Shown here piece by piece: positions 9,671 to 19,102 of a stretch of DNA of 64,000 nucleotides (within the stretch, counting starts at the first letter, position 1; every line of letters starts with the position of its first letter). Below the pieces are notes generated by a model. It ran no database searches. It was not told where the DNA came from and saw only the letters and a list, made by a program, of their open reading frames with translations. Source of the DNA: Rhodospirillaceae bacterium (GTDB taxonomy: Bacteria > Pseudomonadota > Alphaproteobacteria > UBA8366); assembly GCA_002716125.1 (NCBI GenBank), contig PAZH01000017.1, positions 16,595 to 80,594 of the forward strand, in the 5' to 3' direction. Both the position numbers and the translations under genes were made by a program.

Positions 9671-10450
9671 TTAACGGCTTTCCATCTCACCGGCACGTAC
9701 GTAGGCGGATATCGCGCCGCCGTCGAGTTGGAGAGTCGTACCGGTCATGAAATCCGCATCGGCGGACGCCAAGAACACTGCGGCTTTCGCAACGTCTTCC
9801 GGCTGCCCCCAACGGCCGACGAGGTTCTCCGTGTTCCATTTCTCGCCGATATCCGGATCGTCCGCCAGGGCCTGGTTCATCGGTGTTTCGATCATGCCGG
9901 GCGCGAGCGCATTGACCCGAATGTTCTTATCGCAAAGATCGGCGGCCAGCGCCTTGGTAAACGTCAGGAATCCGCCTTTGGCGGCGCAGTAGCCAATACG
10001 GTTTGGACGGCCCTGAACACTCGCGATCGAACATGTGTTCACGATGTGACCGCCGCCAGCTTCCAACATCAACGGCACCAAGGCTTTACAGACCAGGAAG
10101 TGTCCCGTGAGATTGGTGTCGAGCATTTGCCGCCAATCCTCTTCGGTATGTTCGAGAAACGGTTTTACGATCCGGCTGCCCGCATTATTCGCGAGGATGT
10201 CGACCGTCCCGAACCGGTCCTTGATTTCCGCCGCCATGTAGCCGACCTGCTCGGCACTGCCAATGTCGGCCGCAATCGAAAACGCCTCGCCACCGGCCTC
10301 GCCGATCATACCGACCGTATCGTCGGCTTGCACCGTATCCAGATCGACCACTGCCACACGGGCCCCTTCCCGCGCGAAGGCTAGCGAGATGGCCCGTCCA
10401 ATTCCCATCGCGCCGCCCGTAACGACGGCGTTCTTGTTTTCCAACCGCAT
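9671..10450 (-). CDS. Short-chain dehydrogenase/reductase (SDR)
   Basis: Classical SDR of 259 residues: TGGAMGIG cofactor loop, acidic residue in VVDLDT after beta-2 suggesting NAD(H), NNAGS, catalytic Ser followed by Y-x-x-x-K (GYCAAKGG), and the C-terminal GTTLQLDGG. Such enzymes oxidise alcohols or reduce ketones; the substrate is not predictable. A good ribosome site (AGGAGA) precedes the ATG at 10450. A second SDR lies 54 bases upstream on the same strand, likely in the same transcript. Confidence 0.88.
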   Translation of the reverse strand: MRLENKNAVVTGGAMGIGRAISLAFAREGARVAVVDLDTVQADDTVGMIGEAGGEAFSIAADIGSAEQVGYMAAEIKDRFGTVDILANNAGSRIVKPFLEHTEEDWRQMLDTNLTGHFLVCKALVPLMLEAGGGHIVNTCSIASVQGRPNRIGYCAAKGGFLTFTKALAADLCDKNIRVNALAPGMIETPMNQALADDPDIGEKWNTENLVGRWGQPEDVAKAAVFLASADADFMTGTTLQLDGGAISAYVRAGEMESR

Positions 10451-10504
10451 GGAACAGTCTCCTTAGATCAATTTCCCGGCGCGGAGCCGGAACACGGGAG
10501 GTGC

Positions 10505-11305
10505 TCAGACCACGTTCGCGCCGCCATCGACATTGAGCGCCACGCCTGTAATGAACTTCGCCTCCTCGGACGCCAGGAATAGGGCGGCGTAAGCCACATC
10601 CCAACCTGTGCCCATTTTGCGGCCAAGCGGTACTTTCGCGTCGCGTTCAGCAGCGATTTCCTCGCGTGGCTTGTTCCATTCCCGGGCCCGCGTATCGACG
10701 GCCATGGGCGTGTCCATCAGACCCGGCAGGATCACATTCGCCCGGATATTGTACTGCGCATTTCGCGCGGCCGTCTGTTCGGTCAAAGCGATCACCGCCG
10801 ACTTCGTCGTTTTGTAGCCAACCCAAGGATAATTGCTCCACGCGGCCATCGAAGAAATGTTTACGATGGCGCCAGCGTTCTGTTCGCGCATGATCGGCAG
10901 AACATGCTTGGTCGCATAGACCATGCCGCGCAGGTTGACATTGATCAGCAGATCGAAGGCTTCCGACGTAATATCTTCTATCGGCGCATCGCCGCCGGCG
11001 ACGCTGATTCCGACATTATTGTGCAATATGTCGACCTGGCCCCACGCGTCCTTGCATTCCGCAATGGCGGCGGCAACTTCTTCCTCCGAGGTAACGTCGG
11101 CCGCCGTCGCGCGTGCGATATTGCCTTCTTCGGTAATCAAATCGGCGGTTTCCTGGGCGGTACCGATATCGCGGTCGACCACCAGTACCTTCGCGCCTTC
11201 GCGCGCGAAAAGCATTGCCGTTGCCCGGCCATTTCCGATTGCCGTCGTCGAGCCGCCACTTTGCCCACCGCCCACGACGATGGCCGTCTTGTTCTCCAGC
11301 CGCAT
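10505..11305 (-). CDS. Short-chain dehydrogenase/reductase (SDR)
   Basis: SDR of 266 residues. The nucleotide loop is expanded (VVGGGQSGGSTTAIGNGRA) compared with the usual TGxxxGxG spacing. It is followed by VVDRDI, NNVGIS, and a catalytic YKTTK. The C terminus ITGVALNVDGG is normal. AGAGGC precedes the ATG. It is probably cotranscribed with the next SDR downstream; substrate unknown. Confidence 0.87.
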   Translation of the reverse strand: MRLENKTAIVVGGGQSGGSTTAIGNGRATAMLFAREGAKVLVVDRDIGTAQETADLITEEGNIARATAADVTSEEEVAAAIAECKDAWGQVDILHNNVGISVAGGDAPIEDITSEAFDLLINVNLRGMVYATKHVLPIMREQNAGAIVNISSMAAWSNYPWVGYKTTKSAVIALTEQTAARNAQYNIRANVILPGLMDTPMAVDTRAREWNKPREEIAAERDAKVPLGRKMGTGWDVAYAALFLASEEAKFITGVALNVDGGANVV

Positions 11306-11380
11306 GAAGCCTCTCCGAAATCCAATTGTACGTCGTGAGTGAATGTAGGCCGCGCGAATGGCGACCCAAGCGCCGAGCTC

Positions 11381-11518
11381 TTAATTACACTCGGTCTTTT
11401 TCGACTCCGGTTTCGGGCTGCAATCCGACACTTTTGGCGAGGTCATCAAAATAATCGTCGCAGCGAGCGCAATCGCAACCGCGAACCCGAGGTAGCGGAT
11501 GACGTTACCCGCCAACAT
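11381..11518 (-). CDS. Candidate 45-residue single-pass membrane protein
   Basis: Small reading frame from ATG 11518 to TAA 11381. Residues about 5-25 are a clear hydrophobic segment (YLGFAVAIALAATIILM), followed by a short polar, lysine-rich tail with two cysteines (SDCSPKPESKKTEC). It follows directly on a 22-residue frame that ends TGA immediately before this ATG, so coupling is possible. No Shine-Dalgarno of its own is evident. It fills a stretch with no larger gene. Function unknown; coding status is inferred from hydropathy and context only. Confidence 0.45.
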   Translation of the reverse strand: MLAGNVIRYLGFAVAIALAATIILMTSPKVSDCSPKPESKKTECN

Positions 11519-11587
11519 TCAGCAAGCGCGTGCGACACCGCCACGGCAATCGCACCCTTTCACGAAACCAACAACCTTCTTACGCAT
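11519..11587 (-). CDS. Candidate 22-residue cysteine-containing peptide ORF
   Basis: ATG 11587 to TGA 11519, beginning MRKKVVGFVKGCDC and ending in Cys. It has a strong purine-rich ribosome site (GAGGGAGGGG) at suitable spacing. Its stop abuts the ATG of the following 45-residue membrane ORF. It could be a leader peptide, a toxin-like peptide, or chance. No family recognised. Confidence 0.35.
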   Translation of the reverse strand: MRKKVVGFVKGCDCRGGVARAC

Positions 11588-11670
11588 CGGGATTCCCCTC
11601 CCTCGTGCGCTGATCGGACATCGCCCCTGCCCTATATTACTCTTATAGCACATAATGAGGAGTTGTATAA

Positions 11671-12513
11671 GTGTCCGAGTTAAACGTCTTAATGGATGGT
11701 ATTTATTTCGGTGAAGGACCGCGCTGGCGGGACGGGCATCTTTGGCTTTCGGACTTCTACGCACATGAAGTGTTGAAGGTCACTCCAGACGGCAGCCGAA
11801 GTCATGTCGCCACTGTGCCGGAACAACCTTCTGGTCTCGGCTGGCTGCCCGACGGCTCAATGCTGATCGTTTCTATGAAGGACCGGAAACTCATGCGCCT
11901 CGCCGACGGCAATCTTACTGAACATGCCGATATGTCTTCGATCGCGACCTGGCACTGCAACGATATGGTGGTAAGTGCGGATGGGCGCGCATATGTCGGC
12001 AACTTTGGCTACGACCACTATTCCGAGCCGGAGGAAAAGACCGCAAACCTCGTCCGGGTCGATCCGGACGGCTCCGTGCATCTGGCCGACAGCGGCCTCA
12101 AATTTCCGAACGGCAGTATTATCACGCCGGACGGAAAGACTTTGGTGGTGGGTGAGACGCGGGGCAATCGACTGACCGCTTGGGATATCGCCGAAGACGG
12201 ATCGCTCACCAATCGTCGCGTCTGGGCCGATCTTGGCAAGAACTTCCCGGACGGTATTTGTCTCGACGAGGACGGCGCGATCTGGATCGCCGACCCACGC
12301 CTTAAAGAGACTATCCGCGTTCGGGAAGGCGGCGAGGTCACACATCGGATTTCCACCGGCGATTTCGGTTCTTACGCCTGCATGCTCGGGGGCGACGACC
12401 GAAAAACGCTCTATATCTGTACGGCACCTGGGTCCGGACCCGGTGCCGCGGAAGCGCCGAAGGGCCGGATCGAGTATTGCCGCGTCGACATACCGGGCGC
12501 AGGATTGCCGTAA
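11671..12513 (+). CDS. SMP-30/gluconolactonase family lactonase
   Basis: 280-residue six-bladed beta-propeller hydrolase, starting at GTG 11671 behind GAGGAG. Metal-ligand positions of the family are present: Glu in YFGEGPRW near residue 15, Asn in WHCNDMVVS near 100, Asn in LKFPNGSII near 146, and Asp in FPDGICLDEDG near 193. Members hydrolyse sugar lactones or organophosphates, or remove lactones formed by dehydrogenases. It lies just upstream of a carboxylesterase gene, so an ester/lactone degradation unit is inferred. Confidence 0.87.
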   Translation: MSELNVLMDGIYFGEGPRWRDGHLWLSDFYAHEVLKVTPDGSRSHVATVPEQPSGLGWLPDGSMLIVSMKDRKLMRLADGNLTEHADMSSIATWHCNDMVVSADGRAYVGNFGYDHYSEPEEKTANLVRVDPDGSVHLADSGLKFPNGSIITPDGKTLVVGETRGNRLTAWDIAEDGSLTNRRVWADLGKNFPDGICLDEDGAIWIADPRLKETIRVREGGEVTHRISTGDFGSYACMLGGDDRKTLYICTAPGSGPGAAEAPKGRIEYCRVDIPGAGLP

Positions 12514-12540
12514 CCTCGATTACCGGAAGGGGAATTGCCG

Positions 12541-14113
12541 ATGAACACCCATCTTCACACCGCCGAATCCGTCGTCGATATTGCCACGGGCCGTATCAGC
12601 GGTCGGGCCACGACTGTCGGCCATGAATTCCTTGGTATTCCCTATGGTGCCGATACCGGCGGGGAAAATAGGTTCCGGGCACCCCAACCGGTAACGGCCT
12701 GGACAGGTGTGCGCGAATGCAGCTCCCTGCCGTTCAAGACACCGCAAACGCCGCGCGCGATCCGGCTGGCAAACGCTTGGATCCGCGACAAGACGGAGAC
12801 GAGTGAAGACTGTCTCGGCCTCAATGTTTTCACACCTGCACCGGACGGACAGGCAAAGCGCCCAGTCATGGTCTGGCTGCACGGCGGCGGATTCGAGTTC
12901 GGCTCGGGCGGCGCCCCCGGTCTCCATGGCGGCAACTTAGCCCGGGCGGGCGACCTGGTCGTCGTTACCCTTAATCATCGGCTGAACGTATTTGGGTTCG
13001 GCTATTTCCGCGACGAGGACGAACGGTTCGCACAGTCAGGTGCCGCCGGCATGCTGGATATCGTTCAGGCGCTCGAATGGGTCCGCGACAACATCGCGGT
13101 ATTCGGCGGCGATCCCGATAACGTCACCATCTTCGGCCAGTCGGGCGGGGGCTCGAAGGTCGCGATCATGATGACAATGCCGCGCGCCAAAGGATTGTTC
13201 CACAAAGCGATTATCCAAAGCGCATCCTCACTCCTGCAATTGGCAACACCGGAAAGCGCGTCCCGCTCGATGTATTACTTGCGCAAAGCGCTCGACGTCG
13301 AAAGCGCCGAAGCGATGCAGAATCTGCCAACAGACGGTTCTCCTTCAGGGATATCGGTCTGCGGTCGAAGCGCGGAACAGGAACGATAGTTTTCGCGCCG
13401 TCTCGGGGTTGCCAGACATACCGAACCATCCTTTCGATCCGAACAGCCCGGATATCTCCGCCGATATTCTGTTTATGGTCGGTTCATGCGAGACCGAGAA
13501 ATCCTTTTACGACGTGGTCGCGGACCCGGAGACATTGCCGCTTTCGGAAGATCAGCTGGTCACCGAAATTGCCCGCTTCGTTGAGATCGACGCGGCGCGC
13601 GCCGCCGAACTGATCGCAGGCTACAGCGAAAGTCGGCCAGGCATGAGCGGCCGGGACCTCTATAACGTCATTTCGAGCGATCATATGTATCGCCGCAACG
13701 ATGTGGAGACGGCGGAACGCCGGGCCGAAAGAGGCGGTGCCCCGGTTTATCTTTATGAATTCACCTGGCAGACACCGGTGCTCGGGGGGATTCTTAAAAC
13801 CCCGCACACGCTGTGTATTCCGTTCGCGTTCGGCAACATCGACGTCGCAAAAGAATTTGTCGGCGAGGGCGCGGAGCAAGACGCTCTACAAGCGGAAGTC
13901 ATGGGTGCCTGGATCGCTTTCGCGCGATCCGGCAATCCAAACCATGCGGGACTTGCCGACTGGCCGGCCTTCAATATGAAGGATCGACCGACGATGATCT
14001 TCGCACCGCCGTCGCATGTCTTGAACAACCCGAAGCCCGAAGACCTGGCCCGCATCAATGCGTGTCCGCGTTTCATCTCGGACGCCCAATGGCCGGAACC
14101 GGAGGCGGCGTGA
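12541..14113 (+). pseudogene. Type B carboxylesterase split by a single-base frameshift
   Basis: The first frame (ATG 12541, GAAGGGG upstream) carries the oxyanion-hole HGGGFE, the EDCLGLNV signature and nucleophile-Ser motif FGQSGGGSK, then runs out at 13389. The C-terminal half continues in the +1 frame to 14113 with the acid residue in GSCETEK and the His region KTPHTLCIPFAFG. Reading LPTD from frame one and VLLQGYRSAVEA from the other joins the two seamlessly if one G is removed at about 13337 (gacGgtt). The intact protein would be about 520 residues, normal for the family. As given, neither product holds the whole Ser-Glu-His triad. It could be real inactivation or a sequence error. Confidence 0.88.
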
Positions 14114-15120
14114 AGCGACTTATCGCTTCGGTCGCGGTCCTTATCGCCTCGGTTTCCGCGACAATCGCGGAAGAAGACCCTTGGTTGCGCGGGACCATTA
14201 CCGTGCAGATCGAAAACGACCGGATTGCGAATACCGATCGCCACTACACGCACGGACCCCGCTTCGCTTGGGTATCGGACCGAAAAGAAGACGGTCCGGA
14301 CTGGAGCCGCGCGTTGTTGGAGATGCTCTATCCCTTCGCAAGTTTACGCTCAGGGCGAGCCGGATTTTCGCTTGGCCAGAATATTTACACCCCGGAGGAC
14401 ACGGAAACATTCGCGCTCGTCCGAGACGACCGACCTTACGCAGGTTGGCTCTACGTCGGTGCCTCGGTACATGCCGAGACCACCCGGACGCGGTTTGGCA
14501 TCGAGCTCGACACCCTCGATAGCGTGGAACTCAACCTGGGCATTGTCGGGTCGTATGCCTTCGGCGAGTTCGCACAGAATACCGTTCACAACATCATCAA
14601 CGTCGCCCGCTCCAACGGGTGGGACAATGAACTCGACAATGAACCCGGAATCATGATGATTTTCGAGCGGAAATGGCGCCCCGAGCCTTGGCGCGCCGGT
14701 ATCCTTGAGGTCGATCTCGTGCCTCACCTCGGCGGTTCGATCGGGAACGTGATGACCTTACTTCACGCCGGCGGTACCGTCCGGCTCGGCCAAGCCCTCT
14801 CGATCGACTACGGGCCGCCTCTCATCCGCCCGGCCCTCTCGGGACTCGCGACGATTGAACCCACGAGCGACTTCGGATGGTATCTCTTCGCCGGCGCGGA
14901 CATACGCGCGGTCGCACATAACATTTTCTTAGACGGCAACACATTCGCCGACAGCCATTCGGTCGACCGCAGGATCTTGGTCGGCGATTTTCAACTCGGC
15001 GCCGCTGCCTACTACAAACACGTGCGGATTGCTTTCACACATGTTCTCAGAACCCGCGAGTTCGAACGTCAGCGCCGCGGCGACCGGTATGGCGCGTTGG
15101 CCATATCCGCACGGTTTTAG
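14110..15120 (+). CDS. LpxR-like lipid A deacylase family outer-membrane protein
   Basis: DUF2219/LpxR family, 336 residues from GTG 14110, whose GTGA overlaps the esterase stop. The N terminus KRLIASVAVLIASVSATIAEE is a Sec signal peptide with cleavage near Ala-20. The mature start has ENDRIANTDRHYTHGPRFAW, matching the N-D-x-x-Y-T-x-G-x-R region that holds LpxR active-site residues. The remainder is predicted beta-barrel with alternating hydrophobic strands and ends in Phe, typical of outer-membrane insertion. LpxR removes 3'-O-acyl chains of lipid A in Salmonella; here that activity is only inferred. It converges with the LysR gene by a 4-base overlap. Confidence 0.82.
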   Translation: MKRLIASVAVLIASVSATIAEEDPWLRGTITVQIENDRIANTDRHYTHGPRFAWVSDRKEDGPDWSRALLEMLYPFASLRSGRAGFSLGQNIYTPEDTETFALVRDDRPYAGWLYVGASVHAETTRTRFGIELDTLDSVELNLGIVGSYAFGEFAQNTVHNIINVARSNGWDNELDNEPGIMMIFERKWRPEPWRAGILEVDLVPHLGGSIGNVMTLLHAGGTVRLGQALSIDYGPPLIRPALSGLATIEPTSDFGWYLFAGADIRAVAHNIFLDGNTFADSHSVDRRILVGDFQLGAAAYYKHVRIAFTHVLRTREFERQRRGDRYGALAISARF

Positions 15121-16025
15121 CGTGGCGGCACCATCAGCCCGGCGGCGTGCTCGACCATATAGTCGATGAACACGCGGAGCTTCGGCGGGACATGTCGTTG
15201 ATATGGAAATACCGCATTGATCGGCGTTGTCTCCGGCGCCAACTTGTAGTCGGTCATGACTTCTACAAGCCGTCCGTCCGCCAGTTCTAGACCCATATTC
15301 CAATCGGGCAGCATACAGATACCTATTCCCGCCACCGAGGCGGATATGAGTGTATCCACATGATTGGACACGATCGGACCGCTTACACGCGCTGCCGCCG
15401 GTCCGTCCGGGCCCGCGAACGCCCATCGTTCTTCACCTGGATGGTCGCGGTATAAGAGACAGCTCCGCCCTTCAAGGTCCGCCGGGTGTCTCGGGTCACC
15501 GTGTTCCGCCACATATGCAGGACTCGCGCAGACGACACGCCGGCTGTGCCCAAGCCGTCGAGCCATCAGACTTGAGTCGCGCAGCTCTCCAAGTCGTATG
15601 GCGACGTCGAGTCCCCCTTCCACGAGATCGACAAGATGATCCGTGACCGACCAAAGTATTCGGATAGATGGATAGGCAGCCAAGAACCCCGGCAAAACCC
15701 GAGCCGTTAGTTGACGGGCAATCGGCCCGGGGGCGGTAATTCGCAAGACGCCGCTTGGCGCGCCATCCAAATTCGATAGCGCCAGCTTCGCCTCGTCGAT
15801 GGCCGCGAGAATGCCCACCACGTGGTCGTAGTAGAGGGAACCTGTCTCCGTAAGACTCAACTTCCGGGTCGTCCGATGGAAGAGCCGTGTCCCCAACTCG
15901 TCTTCGAGTTCCGCAATATGCCGGGAAACCGAGGACGGTGTGGCACCAATCTGACGTCCAGCCGCGGAAAAACTCCCGGCTTCCACCGTTCTCGCAAACG
16001 CCCGCAGTCGAACGACGTTTTCCAT
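15117..16025 (-). CDS. LysR-family transcriptional regulator
   Basis: 302-residue LTTR. The N-terminal winged helix-turn-helix spans residues ~1-60 (RQIGATPSSVSRHIAELEDELG, recognition helix near 30-42), followed by the LysR substrate-binding domain to residue ~295. The AP2-like C-terminal region resembles the subgroup controlling drug, aromatic and oxidoreductase genes. It is divergent from the GST/PNPOx pair across a 130-base AT-rich spacer, so those genes are the probable targets and autoregulation is likely. The effector is unknown. Confidence 0.9.
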   Translation of the reverse strand: MENVVRLRAFARTVEAGSFSAAGRQIGATPSSVSRHIAELEDELGTRLFHRTTRKLSLTETGSLYYDHVVGILAAIDEAKLALSNLDGAPSGVLRITAPGPIARQLTARVLPGFLAAYPSIRILWSVTDHLVDLVEGGLDVAIRLGELRDSSLMARRLGHSRRVVCASPAYVAEHGDPRHPADLEGRSCLLYRDHPGEERWAFAGPDGPAAARVSGPIVSNHVDTLISASVAGIGICMLPDWNMGLELADGRLVEVMTDYKLAPETTPINAVFPYQRHVPPKLRVFIDYMVEHAAGLMVPPR

Positions 16026-16155
16026 GAATCCCTATTTATGCATATTTTATGAAAATCTTTATCCTATTTTATCTCTAATCGCCAAGCCGGAATTCGGTTA
16101 CTTCAGTGCACAGAAAACAGACCGCATACCGCTTCAACTGAAAGGAACCGTATAA
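16026..16155. promoter_or_regulatory. Divergent LysR/GST control region
   Basis: AT-rich spacer between the divergent lysR-type and GST genes. It contains TTATGCATATTTTATGA around 16035-16051, with inverted CAT/ATG arms flanking an A/T core, and further TTTAT repeats to 16073. This fits the loose T-N11-A dyads of LysR operators, but no operator can be fixed by eye. GAAAGGAA at 16140-16147 is the ribosome site for the GST. Confidence 0.4.
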
Positions 16156-16785
16156 ATGACCGCGCATCACGCCCTGAAGCTCTACCGACACCCGCTGTCC
16201 GGCAATGCCCATAGGGTCGAACTTTTCCTCCATTTACTAAACCTCGACTACGAGCAGATTGATGTCGATTTGATGGGCAGAGAGCAAAAGTCCGAATCCC
16301 TTCGCGCGCTGAATCCGAAGGGCCAAGTCCCCGTTTTAATCGACGGCGATGACGTTATCTTGGAGTCGACCGCCATTCTCGTCTACCTCGCAACGAAGTA
16401 CGACAACGGCGTTTGGTTGCCGCAGGCGCCGGAGGCGGCATCGGCCGTGCAATTCTGGCTCACCCGGACCAATACCGATATCGCAAACGGCCCGGCGGCA
16501 GCGCGCCTCGTGTCTTTGTTCGGCGCCCCATTGGATCGCGCGGCGGCCCTTGCAACCGGCAAAACCGCTTTGGCGGAATTGGAGCAGACTTTATCAAACG
16601 CCGATTATCTGGCGGCAACGCATGCAACGATCGCAGACGTTGCCGTCTATGCATACGTCGCCCATGCACCTGAAGGCGGGCTCTCCCTTGCGCCCTATCC
16701 CAACGTCTTGAATTGGATTTCACGTATTCAATCCCTCCCGGGTTTCGTTCCCATGCAATCCTCGACTATCCCGGACGCCGCTTAG
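16156..16785 (+). CDS. Glutathione S-transferase
   Basis: 209 residues with an N-terminal thioredoxin-like GST domain (LYRHPLSGNAHRVELFL, Ser in the catalytic position; cis-Pro in GQVPVLIDGD; ESTAILVYLA glutathione-binding Ser) and an all-helical C-terminal domain. It resembles maleylacetoacetate isomerase-like and general detoxification GSTs. Divergent from lysR and 43 bases ahead of a PNPOx-like gene, so the pair is probably LysR-controlled. Substrate unknown. Confidence 0.88.
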   Translation: MTAHHALKLYRHPLSGNAHRVELFLHLLNLDYEQIDVDLMGREQKSESLRALNPKGQVPVLIDGDDVILESTAILVYLATKYDNGVWLPQAPEAASAVQFWLTRTNTDIANGPAAARLVSLFGAPLDRAAALATGKTALAELEQTLSNADYLAATHATIADVAVYAYVAHAPEGGLSLAPYPNVLNWISRIQSLPGFVPMQSSTIPDAA

Positions 16786-16828
16786 CGGCGTCCCCTTGGC
16801 GGACGATTTGAGTTATAAGGACACGACG

Positions 16829-17770
16829 ATGAGCACCACGGATTCACCATTTCATCCCGGCGAACGCGCCGTCCAAGCCCGCTTCGGCTTGCAAGAAAAA
16901 ATGGACATGATCGGGCGAAAGATCATCCGCCCCTACATGCCCGACCAACACCGATCTTTCTTCGCGCAGCTGCCGACTTTCTTCTTGGGTTGGCGGGACG
17001 ACGATGGATGGCCGTGGGCCACTGTCTTGACCGGTACCCCGGGATTCCTCAGCACGCCGTCCGAGACCGAACTGCGAATAGAAACGCTGCCGGCGGCAGG
17101 GGAGCCTTTCCGCGACACTCTGCGCAAAGGTCGTCGCCTCGGCGGATTGGGATTGGAATTTGAAACACACCGCCGCAACCGCGTGAACGGATTCGTTCAA
17201 TCGCTCGACGAGAACGGCTTCAGCCTCACCGTCGAGCAGAGCTTTGGAAACTGCCCTCAATACATCCAGACAAGAAACACTGCGGCCCGACCGACAGAAA
17301 CGCCTTCCGCGCCCGCGGAAACATTCGCAGAGCTCGAGGCCGCCGATGTCGTGGCGATCCAAGCCGCCGACACGTTCTTCATCGCGTCGAGCGCGGGCGA
17401 CGGCGACGGCACACCGGCAACGGGTGCCGACGTCTCGCACCGAGGCGGCCTTCCCGGCTTTGTTCGCGTGAATGCGGACGGCGCAATCGAATTTCCCGAC
17501 TACGCCGGGAACCGGCAATTCCAGACCCTTGGCAACATCGAAGCGACGGGCCGAGCGGGTCTTCTCTTTATGGAGTTTACAAGCGGCGACCTGCTGCGCC
17601 TGACCGGCGACGCGGAGATTATCTGGGAGGGACCACGCGTCGACGCTTTGCCCGGCGCTGAACGGGTCGTTCGGATCGTGCCGAACAAGGGGCACCGCCT
17701 CAAGAACGCGTTACCCTTGCAATGGGAATTCAACGAATACTCACCCTCCTTCGCGCCGTTCACGACATAA
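16829..17770 (+). CDS. Pyridoxamine-5'-phosphate-oxidase-fold flavoprotein
   Basis: 313 residues from ATG 16829 (AAGGA upstream). It contains two split-barrel halves: an N-terminal one around FFLGWRDDDGWPWATVLTG (residues ~45-65) and a C-terminal one with ADTFFIASS, HRGGLPGFVRV, FPDYAGNRQFQTLGNI and GLLFMEF. This layout is known from two-domain PNPOx-like proteins that bind FMN and are often fused to FAD oxidoreductases; here no such fusion is present. It follows the GST, suggesting an oxidative or electrophile detoxification pair. The reaction is not assignable. Confidence 0.82.
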   Translation: MSTTDSPFHPGERAVQARFGLQEKMDMIGRKIIRPYMPDQHRSFFAQLPTFFLGWRDDDGWPWATVLTGTPGFLSTPSETELRIETLPAAGEPFRDTLRKGRRLGGLGLEFETHRRNRVNGFVQSLDENGFSLTVEQSFGNCPQYIQTRNTAARPTETPSAPAETFAELEAADVVAIQAADTFFIASSAGDGDGTPATGADVSHRGGLPGFVRVNADGAIEFPDYAGNRQFQTLGNIEATGRAGLLFMEFTSGDLLRLTGDAEIIWEGPRVDALPGAERVVRIVPNKGHRLKNALPLQWEFNEYSPSFAPFTT

Positions 17771-17840
17771 GGAGTGTTGCGCCGGTCTTCGCTTTTCGTT
17801 ATCTGATCGCGCTCCGACGCGCAGTAACGGAAACAGCAAA

Positions 17841-19094
17841 ATGGCGCTCGTGCAAAACCCATCGCTCCCCAAGGAGAAGATCAAATTCCTACTCCTTGAA
17901 GGGATTGCAGAGACCGCGGTCGAGGCTTTGGCCAACGCCGGATACGTCAATGTGGAACGTCTCCCGAAGGCACTCGATGGCGAGGCGCTGACGGCGGCTT
18001 TACGCGGAGTCCGCGTTCTCGGCATCCGCTCGCGCAGCCAGATTACCAAACCGATTATCGAGGCCGCCAACACGCTCATCGGTGTCGGTTGTTTCTCCGT
18101 CGGCACCAACCAGATCGACCTCGATGCCGCCCGTCTTCGTGGGATACCGGTGTTCAACGCCCCGTTTTCCAATACCCGCAGCGTCGCCGAGTTGACGATC
18201 GCGGAAATCGTTATGCTGTTTCGCCGCATATTCCCGCGTTCGACCGCCGCGCATCAGGGCGGATGGGAGAAGTCGGCGACCGGCAGTCGCGAGGTGCGCG
18301 GCAAGACGCTGGGCATTGTGGGTTACGGCAATATCGGCAGCCAACTCGCCGTTCTTGCCGAAGCGATGGGTCTCCGTGTGATTTACCACGACCACACGGA
18401 CAAACTTCGGCACGGCAATGTTACTCCGGCGGCATCTCTCGACGCGCTTCTCGCCGAGAGCGACATCGTGACGCTGCATGTCCCGGAAACGCCTGCGACG
18501 CACGGCATGATCGGCAGCGCCGAGATTGCCCGAATGAAAAAGGGTGCGTTTCTGATCAATAATTCGCGGGGAACGGTCGTCGATCTCGACGCCCTCGCAT
18601 CCGCCGTCCGCGACGGCCATGTCGGCGGGGTTGCAATCGACGTCTTTCCGGCCGAACCCTCTTCGAATGCAGACCGTTTTGTCTCACCGTTGCAGGGACT
18701 CGACAATGTCATTCTGACGCCACATGTGGGCGGCTCCACGGAAGAAGCGCAGGAACGTATCGGGGAAGAAGTAACACGGAAGTTGATCGAGTATTCGGAT
18801 GTCGGCTCGACGATGGGCGCGGTCAATTTTCCGCAGGTTCAACTCTCCCCAAGACCGGACGGGACGCGATTTATTCAAGTACAGCGGAACTTGCCCGGCG
18901 AGCTCGGCAAATTGAACGAAATTTTCGCCGGCCACGGCGTCAATATCGCCGCACAGCATTATCAAACCGATGGCGAAATCGGCTATGTCGTCTTGGATAC
19001 GGATGACGCACGCTCCGATGCCGAAGACATTCTGAGCGATATCCGCAGCCTTTCAGGTACCATTCGCGCTCGCGTGCTCAATCAACCGTCATAA
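17841..19094 (+). CDS. serA: D-3-phosphoglycerate dehydrogenase (ACT-domain type)
   Basis: First step of serine biosynthesis, 3-phosphoglycerate to 3-phosphohydroxypyruvate with NAD. 417 residues, close to the E. coli-type SerA length. The Rossmann motif GIVGYGNIGSQ lies near residue 155, the active-site Arg in NNSRGTVVD, Glu in DVFPAEP, and the catalytic His in LTPHVGGSTEEA. The C-terminal ACT domain starts about residue 340 (VQRNLPGELGKLNEIFAGHGVNI), where serine feedback inhibition acts in homologues. It stands alone, converging with a PAS_5 gene 8 bases downstream. Confidence 0.93.
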   Translation: MALVQNPSLPKEKIKFLLLEGIAETAVEALANAGYVNVERLPKALDGEALTAALRGVRVLGIRSRSQITKPIIEAANTLIGVGCFSVGTNQIDLDAARLRGIPVFNAPFSNTRSVAELTIAEIVMLFRRIFPRSTAAHQGGWEKSATGSREVRGKTLGIVGYGNIGSQLAVLAEAMGLRVIYHDHTDKLRHGNVTPAASLDALLAESDIVTLHVPETPATHGMIGSAEIARMKKGAFLINNSRGTVVDLDALASAVRDGHVGGVAIDVFPAEPSSNADRFVSPLQGLDNVILTPHVGGSTEEAQERIGEEVTRKLIEYSDVGSTMGAVNFPQVQLSPRPDGTRFIQVQRNLPGELGKLNEIFAGHGVNIAAQHYQTDGEIGYVVLDTDDARSDAEDILSDIRSLSGTIRARVLNQPS

Positions 19095-19102
19095 GGGTCC
19101 GA

